Counted from the stretch's first letter, positions 1 through 8,468 are shown. The stretch: DNA of 53,314 bases from Bacillota bacterium (GCA_015059245.1 SVAU01000011.1:1-53314), one strand, 5' to 3'. Program-made: numbers and translations. Notes: generated from the letters alone by a model not told the origin.

Positions 1-238
1 TATGAGTATACTATGTAAGAAAGAATTAAATAAAGGAGTTAATATTGAATAGAATAATGATAAAAATTTGAATACAAAAAATCATTGAAAAAAGCAAATT
101 TTTAAAAATTAGATACCTTTTTAGATACCTTCAGCTAGGATTCCCGAGTGCTTTCAGAAGCCAAAAAGGGCAAAAAAGGGATACCAAACGCCCTCAAAAG
201 CCTGAAAGTGCTACCAAAAACTATGAATCTTTTCGCAA

Positions 239-280
239 TGTGGATCAGGTAAAAAATACAAACAATGTTGTGGTAAATAA
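239..280 (+). pseudogene. Orphan 3' end of a SEC-C/SecA zinc-motif gene
   Basis: The frame from 239 reads CGSGKKYKQCCGK followed by TAA. This is the C-terminal zinc-binding motif of SecA and SEC-C proteins (usual form CPCGSGKKYKxCCG). The first CP pair is missing, and the same frame has a TGA at 224-226. The adjacent frame upstream ends in plausible tail residues (NYESFRN), as if a small indel separated the two. No gene body is present upstream within the window. A strong terminator follows directly. Best read as a displaced or decayed gene end; an intact short peptide is unlikely. Confidence 0.55.
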
Positions 281-282
281 AT

Positions 283-308
283 AAACTCGAGATATCTCGA
301 GTTTTTTT
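283..308 (+). terminator. Rho-independent terminator
   Basis: A perfect self-complementary stem around ACTCGAG is followed by seven T. It closes the SEC-C remnant. The same CTCGAG stem recurs in the terminator at 1041. Confidence 0.85.
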
Positions 309-350
309 ATTAAAATTTCATATTATAGAACAATATAATTAGAGAGTTCA

Positions 351-359
351 TGCTATAAT
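351..359 (+). promoter_or_regulatory. Extended -10 promoter for the HD hydrolase gene
   Basis: TGCTATAAT is an extended -10 with a perfect TATAAT hexamer, 23 bases before the GTG start at 383. No good -35 is seen. Confidence 0.6.
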
Positions 360-382
360 ACTAATTAGGGAGTGAAGTTAAA

Positions 383-1027
383 GTGACAATTAACAAAGAG
401 TTACAGGATTATATAGAAAACAATGTTTTTCCTGAATATCAAAAGAATGAAAAAGGACACAATATAGATCATATAAAATATGTAATAGAAAGAAGTTTTC
501 AACTAGTAGAAGAAAATAATTTAGATGTTAATCCAAATATGGTATACACAATAGCTTCATACCATGATATTGGTCATCATATCGATTCAAAAACTCATGA
601 AATTATATCAGCAGACATTATGTCAAAAGATAATAATCTAGCGAATTTCTTTACACCAGAAGAACTAATTACAATAAAAGAAGCTATAGAAGACCATAGA
701 GCATCAGCAAAGGACGATCCAAGAAGTATATATGGTAGAATAGTTTCTTCCGCTGATAGAAACAATAGAGTAGAAGACTGTTTAAGAAGAACATATACTT
801 ACGGAAAAAAATTAAATGCAAATGCTACTGATGAAGAACTATTCTTAAGAGCACACGATGTACTAGTTAAAAAATTTGGAGAAGATGGCTATGCTAAATT
901 CTATTTTAAAGACACACAATATGAAAACTTTCTAAAAGAATTAAGAGAATTGCTAAAAGACCAAGAAAAATTTATTAATACACAAAGAGCTTACATAGAA
1001 CAATTAAAAAAAGAAAACAAACTATAA
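383..1027 (+). CDS. HD-domain phosphohydrolase
   Basis: A 214-residue cytosolic protein of the HD superfamily, which are metal-dependent phosphohydrolases usually acting on nucleotides. The metal-binding signature is visible: His26 in KGHNIDH, the His61-Asp62 doublet in SYHDIGHH, and Asp125 in SSADRNN. The HD domain covers about residues 20-150; the C-terminal 50 residues are charged and helical. The start is GTG, preceded by GGGAGTG at a suitable distance and by an extended -10 at 351. It stands alone between two terminators. It resembles small stand-alone HD proteins of the YpgQ type, but the substrate cannot be told from sequence. Confidence 0.85.
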   Translation: MTINKELQDYIENNVFPEYQKNEKGHNIDHIKYVIERSFQLVEENNLDVNPNMVYTIASYHDIGHHIDSKTHEIISADIMSKDNNLANFFTPEELITIKEAIEDHRASAKDDPRSIYGRIVSSADRNNRVEDCLRRTYTYGKKLNANATDEELFLRAHDVLVKKFGEDGYAKFYFKDTQYENFLKELRELLKDQEKFINTQRAYIEQLKKENKL

Positions 1028-1040
1028 TAGATATTTATTA

Positions 1041-1064
1041 AAACTCGAGAAACCTCGAGTTTTT
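1041..1064 (+). terminator. Rho-independent terminator
   Basis: AAACTCGAG pairs with CTCGAGTTT across a four-base loop, then a T run. The promoter of the next gene starts five bases further on. Confidence 0.85.
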
Positions 1065-1068
1065 AATA

Positions 1069-1077
1069 TGATATAAT
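1069..1077 (+). promoter_or_regulatory. Extended -10 promoter
   Basis: TGATATAAT lies 15 bases before the ATG at 1093, so the 5' leader would be only about 9 bases. A -35 would fall inside the preceding terminator hairpin. Confidence 0.55.
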
Positions 1078-1092
1078 AAATTTGGTGATATT

Positions 1093-2178
1093 ATGAACAA
1101 GTACGTAAGAGTGATGGACGGATTAAAATCTAATGCTGGAGGCTTTGAATATAAAATAGATGAAATTAATATAGCAGAAAAATGGAATCCCAATACATTA
1201 GAACCAGAACAAATGGGTGGATTCAATTTTGGTACAGAAGATAAAATCTTAAGATGGTTACATCGAGGAGATACTATCTATGATGTGATTATTCCAGAAG
1301 ATGCAGAAGTAATTTTATGTGATGAAGAAAAAGGTATATATAGATCTAATAAAATAATAGTTACAAATCCTAGACCAATCACCGATGAAATAGTACTAAA
1401 CCTATATAAAATAAACACACTGTCTAACAAAGTAATTGCTCAATGCCTAGTAACATTATTGTGGAAAAGTAGACAAGAAATAAGCAAATACATAATAAAA
1501 GATAGAGTAAACCTTGAAAATATAGATGAGATATTAACAGAATTTATTAGATATGCTGGAGAAGACAATCTTTATTCACAAACAGGTAAAGAACTCTATG
1601 AAATATTAACAGAAATAAAAAGTCCATTAGACATAAGTCTTTATGTAGAAAAAGAACCTTATGTCAAAGAACTAACTAAAGATAAAATAATAAATCTAAC
1701 AGGCCAAAGTGGTTCTGGTAAATCAACATATGCTAAAGAACATTTTAACTCAGAAGATTACCTAATAATTGATACAGATGAGGTATTGTCAGAAAACAGA
1801 TATCCAAATTCAACTGGTATTAACAAAGAACTAGGTACTATGTTTAGACAAAAATACAATCAGTTACCTAACTTAGCTGATGATTTTGATTTAATCTACA
1901 ATGAGATAATAAATTATTGTAAAGATATAAATAAAACAATAATCATAGATTGTGCACAATTCCATTGTGTAAAAGATCTAAAGACATTAAAAGGAAAAAT
2001 AATTATATTAAGAACCGACATAGAAACATGTTATCAAAGAACAATATCTAGATGGATATCTAATCATAATGGAAAATACGATCAAGAAGAATTAGAAAAA
2101 TACAAAGAAAGAAAAAAATCAATCTTCAAATGGTACAAAGGAACTAATCAATTCATAGAAAACATAGATAAGTTATAA
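1093..2178 (+). CDS. P-loop kinase-like protein with an N-terminal domain of unknown function
   Basis: A 361-residue protein. Residues 1-110 form a compact domain I cannot name; related stretches occur in phage and gut-bacterial hypothetical proteins. Residues about 195-361 form a P-loop NTPase: Walker A GQSGSGKST at 204-212, then LIIDTDEVL, the usual second motif of small-molecule or polynucleotide kinases, and IIIDCAQFH as a further conserved strand. The C-terminal part is rich in Arg and Lys, as in nucleotide kinase lids. It has its own promoter and terminator. A kinase of a nucleotide, nucleic acid end or small molecule is likely; the substrate is unknown. Confidence 0.7.
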   Translation: MNKYVRVMDGLKSNAGGFEYKIDEINIAEKWNPNTLEPEQMGGFNFGTEDKILRWLHRGDTIYDVIIPEDAEVILCDEEKGIYRSNKIIVTNPRPITDEIVLNLYKINTLSNKVIAQCLVTLLWKSRQEISKYIIKDRVNLENIDEILTEFIRYAGEDNLYSQTGKELYEILTEIKSPLDISLYVEKEPYVKELTKDKIINLTGQSGSGKSTYAKEHFNSEDYLIIDTDEVLSENRYPNSTGINKELGTMFRQKYNQLPNLADDFDLIYNEIINYCKDINKTIIIDCAQFHCVKDLKTLKGKIIILRTDIETCYQRTISRWISNHNGKYDQEELEKYKERKKSIFKWYKGTNQFIENIDKL

Positions 2179-2203
2179 AAAACTCGCCACTGCGAGTTTT
2201 TAT
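2179..2203 (+). terminator. Rho-independent terminator
   Basis: AAAACTCGC pairs with GCGAGTTTT, followed by more T, directly after the stop codon. Confidence 0.85.
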
Positions 2204-2227
2204 TTATATTAAATAATACATTTTACA

Positions 2228-2236
2228 TGATATAAT
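2228..2236 (+). promoter_or_regulatory. Extended -10 promoter
   Basis: TGATATAAT, 20 bases before the ATG at 2257; the ribosome site GAGGGAT lies between. Confidence 0.55.
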
Positions 2237-2256
2237 TAATAATAGAGGGATGTACC

Positions 2257-3849
2257 ATGATAGATGATTTAAAAGTAATAAAAAAACTATATGGCGAAAA
2301 AATGTCTCACTTATGTAGAGAACTTTTTCCAACAATACTAGAAGAACCAGGTAAATTAAGTACCTTACTTCAAGAAAAATTCGAACCATCTAAATTACTA
2401 TATGAAGATCTAATATTAAATGGTATGAAAGAACCTTTTAAAAATTATATTTATAGTTTAACAGAAACAGAACAAAAAGATATCATAGTAAATAAGACTC
2501 CAACAGAACTATTAAGTGAAGCTGGATATGACTTATATGAATGTAAAACAGAAGCAGATATTGCTCAGTTCCAACGTTACTACGCTCCAGGAGAAGAACT
2601 ATGTACATTTGATGGAGGAAGACTATCAAGATGTTATGTATTCTTTGCTGTAAAAAAAGATGTAGATAAGATAAAAAGAAAAGATTTCCCAAATCCTACT
2701 AGACAAGATGCTTATGGTACATCAGTAATAAGTATTCAATTCTCTAGAGGATCTAGCAATACACTATCTATCAAGAATAGATACAATCACACAGTAGAAA
2801 ATCCAGATGCTACATTCTCTAATAATCTAGATAACATAATACTTGGATTAACTGATAGCTTCGAAAGAGAATATGGCTATAATCTTAGCCATAATAGAAG
2901 TGGATTTGAAATACCAGGATATGTTAACATAAATGGTAAATATTATAAATATAACTATGAACTAGATAATATTTACTATTGTCCAAATAATATAATAATA
3001 GATAACTTTGAAGTAAAAAGAGACTATCAACAAATGGAAAGATACCTTATAGTTGATTACTTCATAATAGATTTACAAGAAAAGAAAATATTTCCATACA
3101 AAGATAAAATAAGAAATCCAGACTTCCCAGACTGTTATTCTATTCACAAACTAGGAGAAGACCCATTCTTTAAGGCTTTTAAACGTATTAAAGACATAAA
3201 AATAGTAAAGAACAAATCAAATGGTAACAAAGTAATATATATATACACAAATCAAAAAGAACCTATAGAAATAGAAATAAACAAAGCTAATCAAATGATT
3301 AGATACAAAAATAATCACATAAGAAAACTTCCAGATAGATTCTTAGGATACAATAGATACTTAAACACTTTAGAATTAAACAATGTAGTAAAAATAGGTA
3401 AAAACTGTTTATACTTCAATAACGCTTTAGAACATTTATCTTTAAAAAGTATTTATGAAATAGGAGAATGCTTCTTATATAGAAATAAAGCTATAAAACA
3501 AGCAATCCTTCCTAAGAACTTCTTTATAAGTGACGGCTTCCTTGGATGGGATCAAGTATGGGATCCACAACCAGTAGGAGTAAAAAACCCAATAGCTAAA
3601 AGCATTAAAGGAAATAGTATATATGTAGGTGTATTTGAATTATTACATATCATTTTAAGAATAGCAATGAAACAAACTGTTAAATTATCTAATAGCTTAA
3701 TGAATAAACAACAAATGAACTTCCAAGATGATAGTATAAAAATAGTATCAATAAAAAAGAGTAATTCAATCTCGCACTTAATAGATTATCTTCTTACAAA
3801 AACATCAAAAACTAAGGAATTAGAAGAAGTGAAAGGAAAAACAAAATGA
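2257..3849 (+). CDS. Large protein of unknown function with a short leucine-rich-like segment
   Basis: A 530-residue protein that I do not recognise as a named family. It has no signal peptide or membrane segment. Residues about 1-300 form a charged globular region with many Tyr, Asn and Asp. Residues about 365-430 contain short hydrophobic repeats (RFLGYNRYLNTLELNNV, then NALEHLSLKSI) reminiscent of BspA-type leucine-rich repeats. The stop TGA overlaps the next start in an ATGA junction, so the two proteins are probably made together. Start supported by GAGGGAT and the promoter at 2228. Base composition matches the neighbours. Confidence 0.6.
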   Translation: MIDDLKVIKKLYGEKMSHLCRELFPTILEEPGKLSTLLQEKFEPSKLLYEDLILNGMKEPFKNYIYSLTETEQKDIIVNKTPTELLSEAGYDLYECKTEADIAQFQRYYAPGEELCTFDGGRLSRCYVFFAVKKDVDKIKRKDFPNPTRQDAYGTSVISIQFSRGSSNTLSIKNRYNHTVENPDATFSNNLDNIILGLTDSFEREYGYNLSHNRSGFEIPGYVNINGKYYKYNYELDNIYYCPNNIIIDNFEVKRDYQQMERYLIVDYFIIDLQEKKIFPYKDKIRNPDFPDCYSIHKLGEDPFFKAFKRIKDIKIVKNKSNGNKVIYIYTNQKEPIEIEINKANQMIRYKNNHIRKLPDRFLGYNRYLNTLELNNVVKIGKNCLYFNNALEHLSLKSIYEIGECFLYRNKAIKQAILPKNFFISDGFLGWDQVWDPQPVGVKNPIAKSIKGNSIYVGVFELLHIILRIAMKQTVKLSNSLMNKQQMNFQDDSIKIVSIKKSNSISHLIDYLLTKTSKTKELEEVKGKTK

Positions 3850-4388
3850 GAGAGAATCTAATAATAGAATTATCAAATGGTATAAAGTATGTAATTATAG
3901 ATGCAGTAGAATACAACTCTTTTAAGTATTTTCTTCTAACTCAAGTATCTAAAGATGAAACAAAAATATCAGAAGATATAGAAATATGTAGATACGATAA
4001 TGTAAATAATAATTTTGATCAAATAATAGATATTGAAGAATATAATCTAATAAAAGCCATATTTGATGAAAGAACATCGAAAGAAAAACTAGAATTAAAC
4101 ATTATTCATAGAATAGATTTTGATGAATTAATAAAACTAGAAGTATTAAGTGTTAAAAAATACGATTACAAATTCAAATATAATGGTAAGATTATTCACA
4201 AGAATATAGAATTTTATTCAAAAACAAAACCTAAAGCAGGAGATATAGTATACGTATCTTTAAAAATACTAGAAGATGATATGTTATCTTTTGGACACAT
4301 AAAAAGTATTCCAGAAGTTAATCACAATAATGTTTTTGTAATTCAAAGAAACAACCAAAATATATATTTAAGAAGATATTATGGATAA
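3846..4388 (+). CDS. Unknown protein, N-terminal half like DUF1292
   Basis: A 180-residue cytosolic protein whose ATG overlaps the stop of the preceding gene by four bases, indicating translational coupling. Residues about 1-70 (IIELSNGIKYVIIDAVEYN, then acidic strands) resemble the small DUF1292/YrzB proteins of Bacillota. Residues about 100-180 look like a small beta-barrel, with an Asp-Ile-Val strand (AGDIVYVSLKIL) of the kind seen in OB-fold and SH3-like domains. There are no catalytic motifs. The coupling suggests it binds or assists the 530-residue partner. The family resemblance is by eye only. Confidence 0.5.
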   Translation: MRENLIIELSNGIKYVIIDAVEYNSFKYFLLTQVSKDETKISEDIEICRYDNVNNNFDQIIDIEEYNLIKAIFDERTSKEKLELNIIHRIDFDELIKLEVLSVKKYDYKFKYNGKIIHKNIEFYSKTKPKAGDIVYVSLKILEDDMLSFGHIKSIPEVNHNNVFVIQRNNQNIYLRRYYG

Positions 4389-4412
4389 AGGTGGAGAAAT
4401 CTACCTTTTTTT
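4387..4412 (+). terminator. Rho-independent terminator
   Basis: AAAGGTGGA pairs with TCTACCTTT (one G-T pair) over a GAAA loop, followed by T8. Confidence 0.85.
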
Positions 4413-4414
4413 TA

Positions 4415-4423
4415 TGGTATAAT
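4415..4423 (+). promoter_or_regulatory. Extended -10 promoter
   Basis: TGGTATAAT begins just two bases after the terminator T run and lies 20 bases before the ATG at 4444. Confidence 0.55.
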
Positions 4424-4443
4424 AATTAATAGGGGATGATAAC

Positions 4444-5019
4444 ATGAACGAATATAAAAGAATGAGAGATTATACTCATGAAGAATTTATAAATATTATT
4501 TCTAATATGACAGAAGAAGAACTTTTGGAATTTAGTGCTAATTATGGAGGCTACCCAGTACTATTTAGAATGTCTCTAGATGAAAGAGTTTGTCATATTC
4601 CATTTATTCAAACAGGATCAGCTATCATAATAGAAAATGAAAATAAAGAAATACTATTACAAGAAAGAACTGATAGAAACATGTGGGGCCTTCCAGGTGG
4701 TTGCCAAGACTTAGGTGAACAACTTGAAGAAACAGCGATAAGAGAAGCTAAAGAAGAAACTGGTCTAAACTTAAATAAAGAAGATTTAGTACTAATCGAC
4801 ACACTATCAGGAAACTTAAGAAAAAACAGTTATCCAAATGGAGATATAGTATATAACAACACATCTCTATACTTAGTAAAAGTATTAACAAAAGATACAA
4901 CAAATATGAAAGGTGACTCAGAAACTAAGAGATTAAAATTCTTTAAACCAACTGAATTACCAGATAACATCATGGATAAAGACTTAATAAACTCATATTT
5001 AAGATATATATCTAAATAA
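4444..5019 (+). CDS. NUDIX hydrolase
   Basis: A 191-residue NUDIX enzyme that would cleave a nucleoside diphosphate linked to another group, releasing a monophosphate. The full Nudix box lies at residues 86-108: Gly86, Glu92, then REAKEETGL at 100-108, matching G-x5-E-x7-REUxEExGU. Before it is the usual strand AIIIENENKEILLQER. The N-terminal 45 residues (MRDYTHEEFINII) form an extra helical segment. The ribosome site GGGGATG precedes the ATG. The next gene starts 30 bases later with its own good ribosome site, so the two probably share a transcript. Substrate not predictable. Confidence 0.9.
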   Translation: MNEYKRMRDYTHEEFINIISNMTEEELLEFSANYGGYPVLFRMSLDERVCHIPFIQTGSAIIIENENKEILLQERTDRNMWGLPGGCQDLGEQLEETAIREAKEETGLNLNKEDLVLIDTLSGNLRKNSYPNGDIVYNNTSLYLVKVLTKDTTNMKGDSETKRLKFFKPTELPDNIMDKDLINSYLRYISK

Positions 5020-5049
5020 TAAACAGAATGTTGATAACAGGAGGTTAAC

Positions 5050-5877
5050 ATGGATAAATATATATTTGAACAATTTATAACAAAAATAGATGGTAAAGAA
5101 GCATCAAACTTCTTTAAATATCTATTAATGAATTCACAAGAAAAAATAGATACTAAAGAAAGAAGGTATCTACAATACTATCCACAAAAAGAAAAAGCTA
5201 TCAAATTAGTAGTAGAAACATCAAAAAATAAAGAAGGAAAATTAAATATAGATGGATTCAAATTCCATCATCTATCCAATCAAGAGTGGGAATTCAAAAT
5301 AGTAACACCTATAAAATCATTTCCAAATACTTACATAGTAAAACGCTCTAACAATACTGGTTCTTCATGTATAAGATTAATAAATGAAGAAATAATAGGT
5401 AAGGAATTAAAACCAGGTACAACAATAAAAGGTCAAGTATGTGGAATAGTTATGTCCGCTGATATCTTTAAAAACGAAGATGCATATAGAGAAAAAGTAC
5501 CTGTAGACAAAAAGGGTAATAAAACAGTAATGAATGATGGATATTTAATCCCATTCAATCTAATTACTAATAATGATGCTAAACTACCAGAAGAAGAAAG
5601 AAATAAAAGAGATCATAGAAGAGATAATCTATTAACATTCAAATCAAAATTAAAGAATGTAGAAGAAGTAGAAATAAGTATGTTTGATGTAGAAATACCT
5701 AATTATTATAAAGCAACAATTGATACAACAGACGGAGAATTAGACATAATAATACCTAGACCAATAGTTAATAAGTATAAAGAAAAATTAACTAATGGTA
5801 ATACGATAATAGGTGAACTATTACTATCATGTGATTTATGTATAGGTAAATATACTGATAAAGTAGAAAAGAACTAA
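5050..5877 (+). CDS. Unknown cytosolic protein
   Basis: A 275-residue protein that I do not recognise. It starts at an ATG behind a strong AGGAGG at 5040-5045 and is probably cotranscribed with the NUDIX gene. It has no signal peptide, membrane segment or cofactor motif. The middle (residues about 115-200) is rich in Lys, Arg, Asp and Glu. Two stretches (about 115-140 and 220-270) alternate hydrophobic and polar residues like beta-barrel strands, so a nucleic-acid or nucleotide binding fold is possible but unproven. A terminator follows at once. Confidence 0.55.
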   Translation: MDKYIFEQFITKIDGKEASNFFKYLLMNSQEKIDTKERRYLQYYPQKEKAIKLVVETSKNKEGKLNIDGFKFHHLSNQEWEFKIVTPIKSFPNTYIVKRSNNTGSSCIRLINEEIIGKELKPGTTIKGQVCGIVMSADIFKNEDAYREKVPVDKKGNKTVMNDGYLIPFNLITNNDAKLPEEERNKRDHRRDNLLTFKSKLKNVEEVEISMFDVEIPNYYKATIDTTDGELDIIIPRPIVNKYKEKLTNGNTIIGELLLSCDLCIGKYTDKVEKN

Positions 5878-5905
5878 GAAGAAATATTCTTTTCTTCTTT
5901 TTATT
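5876..5905 (+). terminator. Rho-independent terminator
   Basis: AAGAAGAAA pairs with TTTCTTCTT, followed by a T-rich tail. Confidence 0.75.
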
Positions 5906-5926
5906 TTTTACAAAATAATAATGTAG

Positions 5927-5935
5927 TGCTATAAT
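5927..5935 (+). promoter_or_regulatory. Extended -10 promoter, distal, for the lipoprotein gene
   Basis: TGCTATAAT, 83 bases upstream of the ATG at 6019. A second promoter lies closer, at 5963. Confidence 0.5.
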
Positions 5936-5962
5936 ATCTCCTCACTGGAAGAAATATATTAA

Positions 5963-5991
5963 TTGACTTTTACTAGTCACTCCCATAGAAT
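5963..5991 (+). promoter_or_regulatory. Consensus -35/-10 promoter for the lipoprotein gene
   Basis: TTGACT and TAGAAT are separated by 17 bases. One of the few promoters in the window with a good -35; with the site at 5927 this gene has two tandem promoters. Confidence 0.6.
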
Positions 5992-6018
5992 TAAAGTATA
6001 AAGTAGGTAGATTTACAA

Positions 6019-7377
6019 ATGAGTAAAAATAGAACCAAAATAATTACATTCTTATTACTAGGATCATTACTCCTATCAGGGTGTCAAAAAACATCAAAAG
6101 GAGATGAAATGACTGGTGCATACGCTGAATATCCAGCAGATGAAACACTATCTATAGTAGAAACTACAATACCAGAAGAGACAATAGAAATAATGCCTCC
6201 ATTTTCAACTGAAACAACACCGGATTATGTAGAGCCAGATTTTTCTATTCCTGAAGAAACAAAACCAGTAGAAACAGTACCACCGGTAACAATACCAGAA
6301 GAAACTACACCTAAAGAAGAAATAACTCCTCCAGTAGTAGAAGAAACAAAAGATACTATAATAGTACAAGCTAATACAACAGTAAATCTTCGTTCAAGTA
6401 ATACTGCTGATTCAATATGGTTAGATCAATTACAAGTGTATGATACAGCATATAAGATATTGTCATGTGATAATGGTTGGGACTTAGTAAAATATAACGA
6501 TAAAATAGGTTATGTATTTAGAGATTATATAACATATACAGAAGAAGCATATGAACCTGAATATAAACATATTAAACACGATGATATAGTATTAACTACA
6601 GGTTCTCTAAACTTTAGAGAAAAACCAACAGCTAATTCAAAAAAACTAGGTACATTTGCCAAAGATACAGAATTACAAGTAGTAGCATTACTAGAAGGTA
6701 GTGACTGGATATTAGTTAAGTATAATGGAGTTCTAGGATATGTTCATAGTGGATATGTAATATCTCTATTAGATAGATCAAATGAATTATATCCAGAGTT
6801 ACAACTTAATGGATTAAAAACACAAAAAGTAGTATATACTACAACAGGACTTAACTTTAGAACAGGAAATAGTATTGATTTCCCATCATTAGGTTTATTA
6901 GAAACATACGAAACTCTTAGAGTAATAGGTGAATATGATGGTTGGTACTATGTAATGACTAATGATTATAACTTTGGATTTGTTAGCGCCCAATACACAA
7001 AAGTATTAGAGGATAGATATGTTATAGTAGATAAAAGCGAACAACAATTATATTTGTATGATGATAATGAACTATTATATACAACTCCTGTAACAACAGG
7101 TAAAGACGAAACTCCATCTGATACAGGTTTATTTAAGATTAGTTATAAAGCTACAAATGTAACTTTATCAGATAATAAAACATATTGGTCACCAGTAAGA
7201 TATTGGATGCCATACAATGGTGGAGAAGGCTTACATGATGCAGACTGGAGAAGTGTATTTGGTACAGAATCATACCACTATGGAGGTAGTCACGGTTGTA
7301 TAAACATGCCTGTAGATATAACAGATGAAATATATAACAACGTAGAAGCAGGTACAAAAGTACTTGTACATAAATAA
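6019..7377 (+). CDS. Lipoprotein with three SH3 domains and an L,D-transpeptidase domain
   Basis: A 452-residue exported lipoprotein. Residues 1-22 are a lipoprotein signal ending in the lipobox LLSGC, with Cys22 as the lipid anchor. Residues about 40-110 are a Thr/Pro/Glu-rich linker crossing the wall. Three bacterial SH3 domains follow at about 112-172, 190-245 and 272-328, each opening with a VNLRSS, LNFREK or LNFRTG motif. Residues about 332-452 are a YkuD-type L,D-transpeptidase, with His420 and the active-site motif SHGCINM (Cys427). It should crosslink or trim peptidoglycan at the membrane-wall interface. Two promoters precede it and a terminator follows. Confidence 0.93.
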   Translation: MSKNRTKIITFLLLGSLLLSGCQKTSKGDEMTGAYAEYPADETLSIVETTIPEETIEIMPPFSTETTPDYVEPDFSIPEETKPVETVPPVTIPEETTPKEEITPPVVEETKDTIIVQANTTVNLRSSNTADSIWLDQLQVYDTAYKILSCDNGWDLVKYNDKIGYVFRDYITYTEEAYEPEYKHIKHDDIVLTTGSLNFREKPTANSKKLGTFAKDTELQVVALLEGSDWILVKYNGVLGYVHSGYVISLLDRSNELYPELQLNGLKTQKVVYTTTGLNFRTGNSIDFPSLGLLETYETLRVIGEYDGWYYVMTNDYNFGFVSAQYTKVLEDRYVIVDKSEQQLYLYDDNELLYTTPVTTGKDETPSDTGLFKISYKATNVTLSDNKTYWSPVRYWMPYNGGEGLHDADWRSVFGTESYHYGGSHGCINMPVDITDEIYNNVEAGTKVLVHK

Positions 7378-7402
7378 AACTTGAGATTTCTCAAGTTTTT
7401 TT
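7377..7402 (+). terminator. Rho-independent terminator
   Basis: AAACTTGAG pairs with CTCAAGTTT over a four-base loop, followed by T7. Confidence 0.85.
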
Positions 7403-7403
7403 A

Positions 7404-7412
7404 TGCTACAAT
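7404..7412 (+). promoter_or_regulatory. Extended -10 promoter
   Basis: TGCTACAAT begins within two bases of the terminator tail and precedes the HIT gene start by 19 bases. Confidence 0.5.
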
Positions 7413-7431
7413 AAATACAAGGAGAGATAAT

Positions 7432-7917
7432 ATGATAAATTATGCTAATGAAAAAGTAGAATATAACGGCTGTCCAGGATGTGCTTATGGTAAACACGAA
7501 TTTACACTACCTTGTGGTATGGCATATGAAAATGAAAGATTTACGTTATCACAAGATTGGGAACTACCAATAGAAGGATTTATGGTAGTATCACCTAAAA
7601 GATGTGTAGAAAAATTTGCTGATTTAACAGAAGAAGAAAGAAAAGAAGCCTTCGATATAACACACAAAGCAATAAATATCTTAAGAGAACATAATATATG
7701 TGATAGATTTAATGTAGTATTCGAAGAAAAAGAAAATAGACACTTCCATATATGGATAATGCCTAGACATAAATGGATGACAGACCTAGTAGGAGACATA
7801 ATAGATCATATAGGAACTATCTTCAACTATGCAAAAGAAAACTTTCGTAACGAAGAAACATATCAACATATAAAAGAAATAACAAATTTAGTAAAGGACA
7901 ATTGGAATGCAAGATAA
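7432..7917 (+). CDS. HIT-like nucleotide-binding protein
   Basis: A 161-residue protein of the HIT-like superfamily (nucleotide hydrolases and transferases). The signature is RHFHIWIMPRH, with His104 and His106 alternating as in HxHxH; the third histidine is replaced by Trp108, so it is a divergent member. An N-terminal Cys14-Pro-Gly-Cys17 pair may bind zinc, as in some Ap4A hydrolases. I start at ATG 7432, behind AAGGAGAGA, because the frame further upstream runs through the terminator and promoter. It overlaps the next gene by 11 bases and shares its operon. Substrate unknown. Confidence 0.75.
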   Translation: MINYANEKVEYNGCPGCAYGKHEFTLPCGMAYENERFTLSQDWELPIEGFMVVSPKRCVEKFADLTEEERKEAFDITHKAINILREHNICDRFNVVFEEKENRHFHIWIMPRHKWMTDLVGDIIDHIGTIFNYAKENFRNEETYQHIKEITNLVKDNWNAR

Positions 7918-8467
7918 AATACTATTTGAACAAATTACTTATGATAATCTAGAAATAGCATGTAAAATTCAAAACGAAATATTTCCAGAAGAAGATGCTC
8001 GAGAAAACTTCCTAGAACAAATAAGAAAAGATCCTTATCGTAAAGAAATGTCATATTACATAGTATACCTAGATAAAGAACCAATAGGAGTAACTGGAAT
8101 ATATTCATATCACGAATATCCAGAAACAGCTTGGTTAGGATGGTTTGGTATATTAAGTAAATATAGAAAAAACGGTTATGGAGGAATAGTTCTAGATAAA
8201 ACAATAGAATTAGCAAAAGAAAAAGGATATACAAGATTTAGATTATATACAGATGAATATGCTACATCAGCTCATAAACTATATAAATCTAGAAATTTAA
8301 TAGAAGAACCATATACCAACGAAGATGATCAAGACGAATATTTCATAGCCAAAATATACATATATTCTAAAAGTTTAAATAATGAACCAGTAGAACTATG
8401 GAACAATAAAATATTAGGTTTAAAAGAACAAGGTGAAAAAGAAAACTTATATAAACAAGGAGAATAA
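7907..8467 (+). CDS. GNAT-family N-acetyltransferase
   Basis: A 186-residue acetyl-CoA-dependent acetyltransferase. The GNAT fold is seen in residues about 8-150: the strand PIGVTGIYSYH, the pyrophosphate-loop region KYRKNGYGGIVLDKTIELA (motif A, usually RxxGxG/A), and the final LYTDEYATSAHKLYKSRNL (motif B). The start codon lies inside the end of the HIT gene, so translation is coupled. The next gene follows within two bases. The residues that set substrate choice are not readable here; small-molecule, peptide and ribosomal targets are all possible. Confidence 0.85.
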   Translation: MQDKILFEQITYDNLEIACKIQNEIFPEEDARENFLEQIRKDPYRKEMSYYIVYLDKEPIGVTGIYSYHEYPETAWLGWFGILSKYRKNGYGGIVLDKTIELAKEKGYTRFRLYTDEYATSAHKLYKSRNLIEEPYTNEDDQDEYFIAKIYIYSKSLNNEPVELWNNKILGLKEQGEKENLYKQGE

Positions 8468-8468
8468 T

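Larger units (their letters stand above)
72..382. other. Gene-poor left end with short direct repeats
   Basis: No complete gene is seen here. The 11-base word TTAGATACCTT occurs at 109-119 and again at 121-131, and GATACC recurs at 180-185. Positions 130-215 are visibly richer in G and C than the genes that follow. An open frame runs from 72 to the end of the SEC-C remnant but shows no recognisable protein. Repeated short words beside a displaced gene end are what the edge of an integrated element can look like; that reading is inference. Confidence 0.4.
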
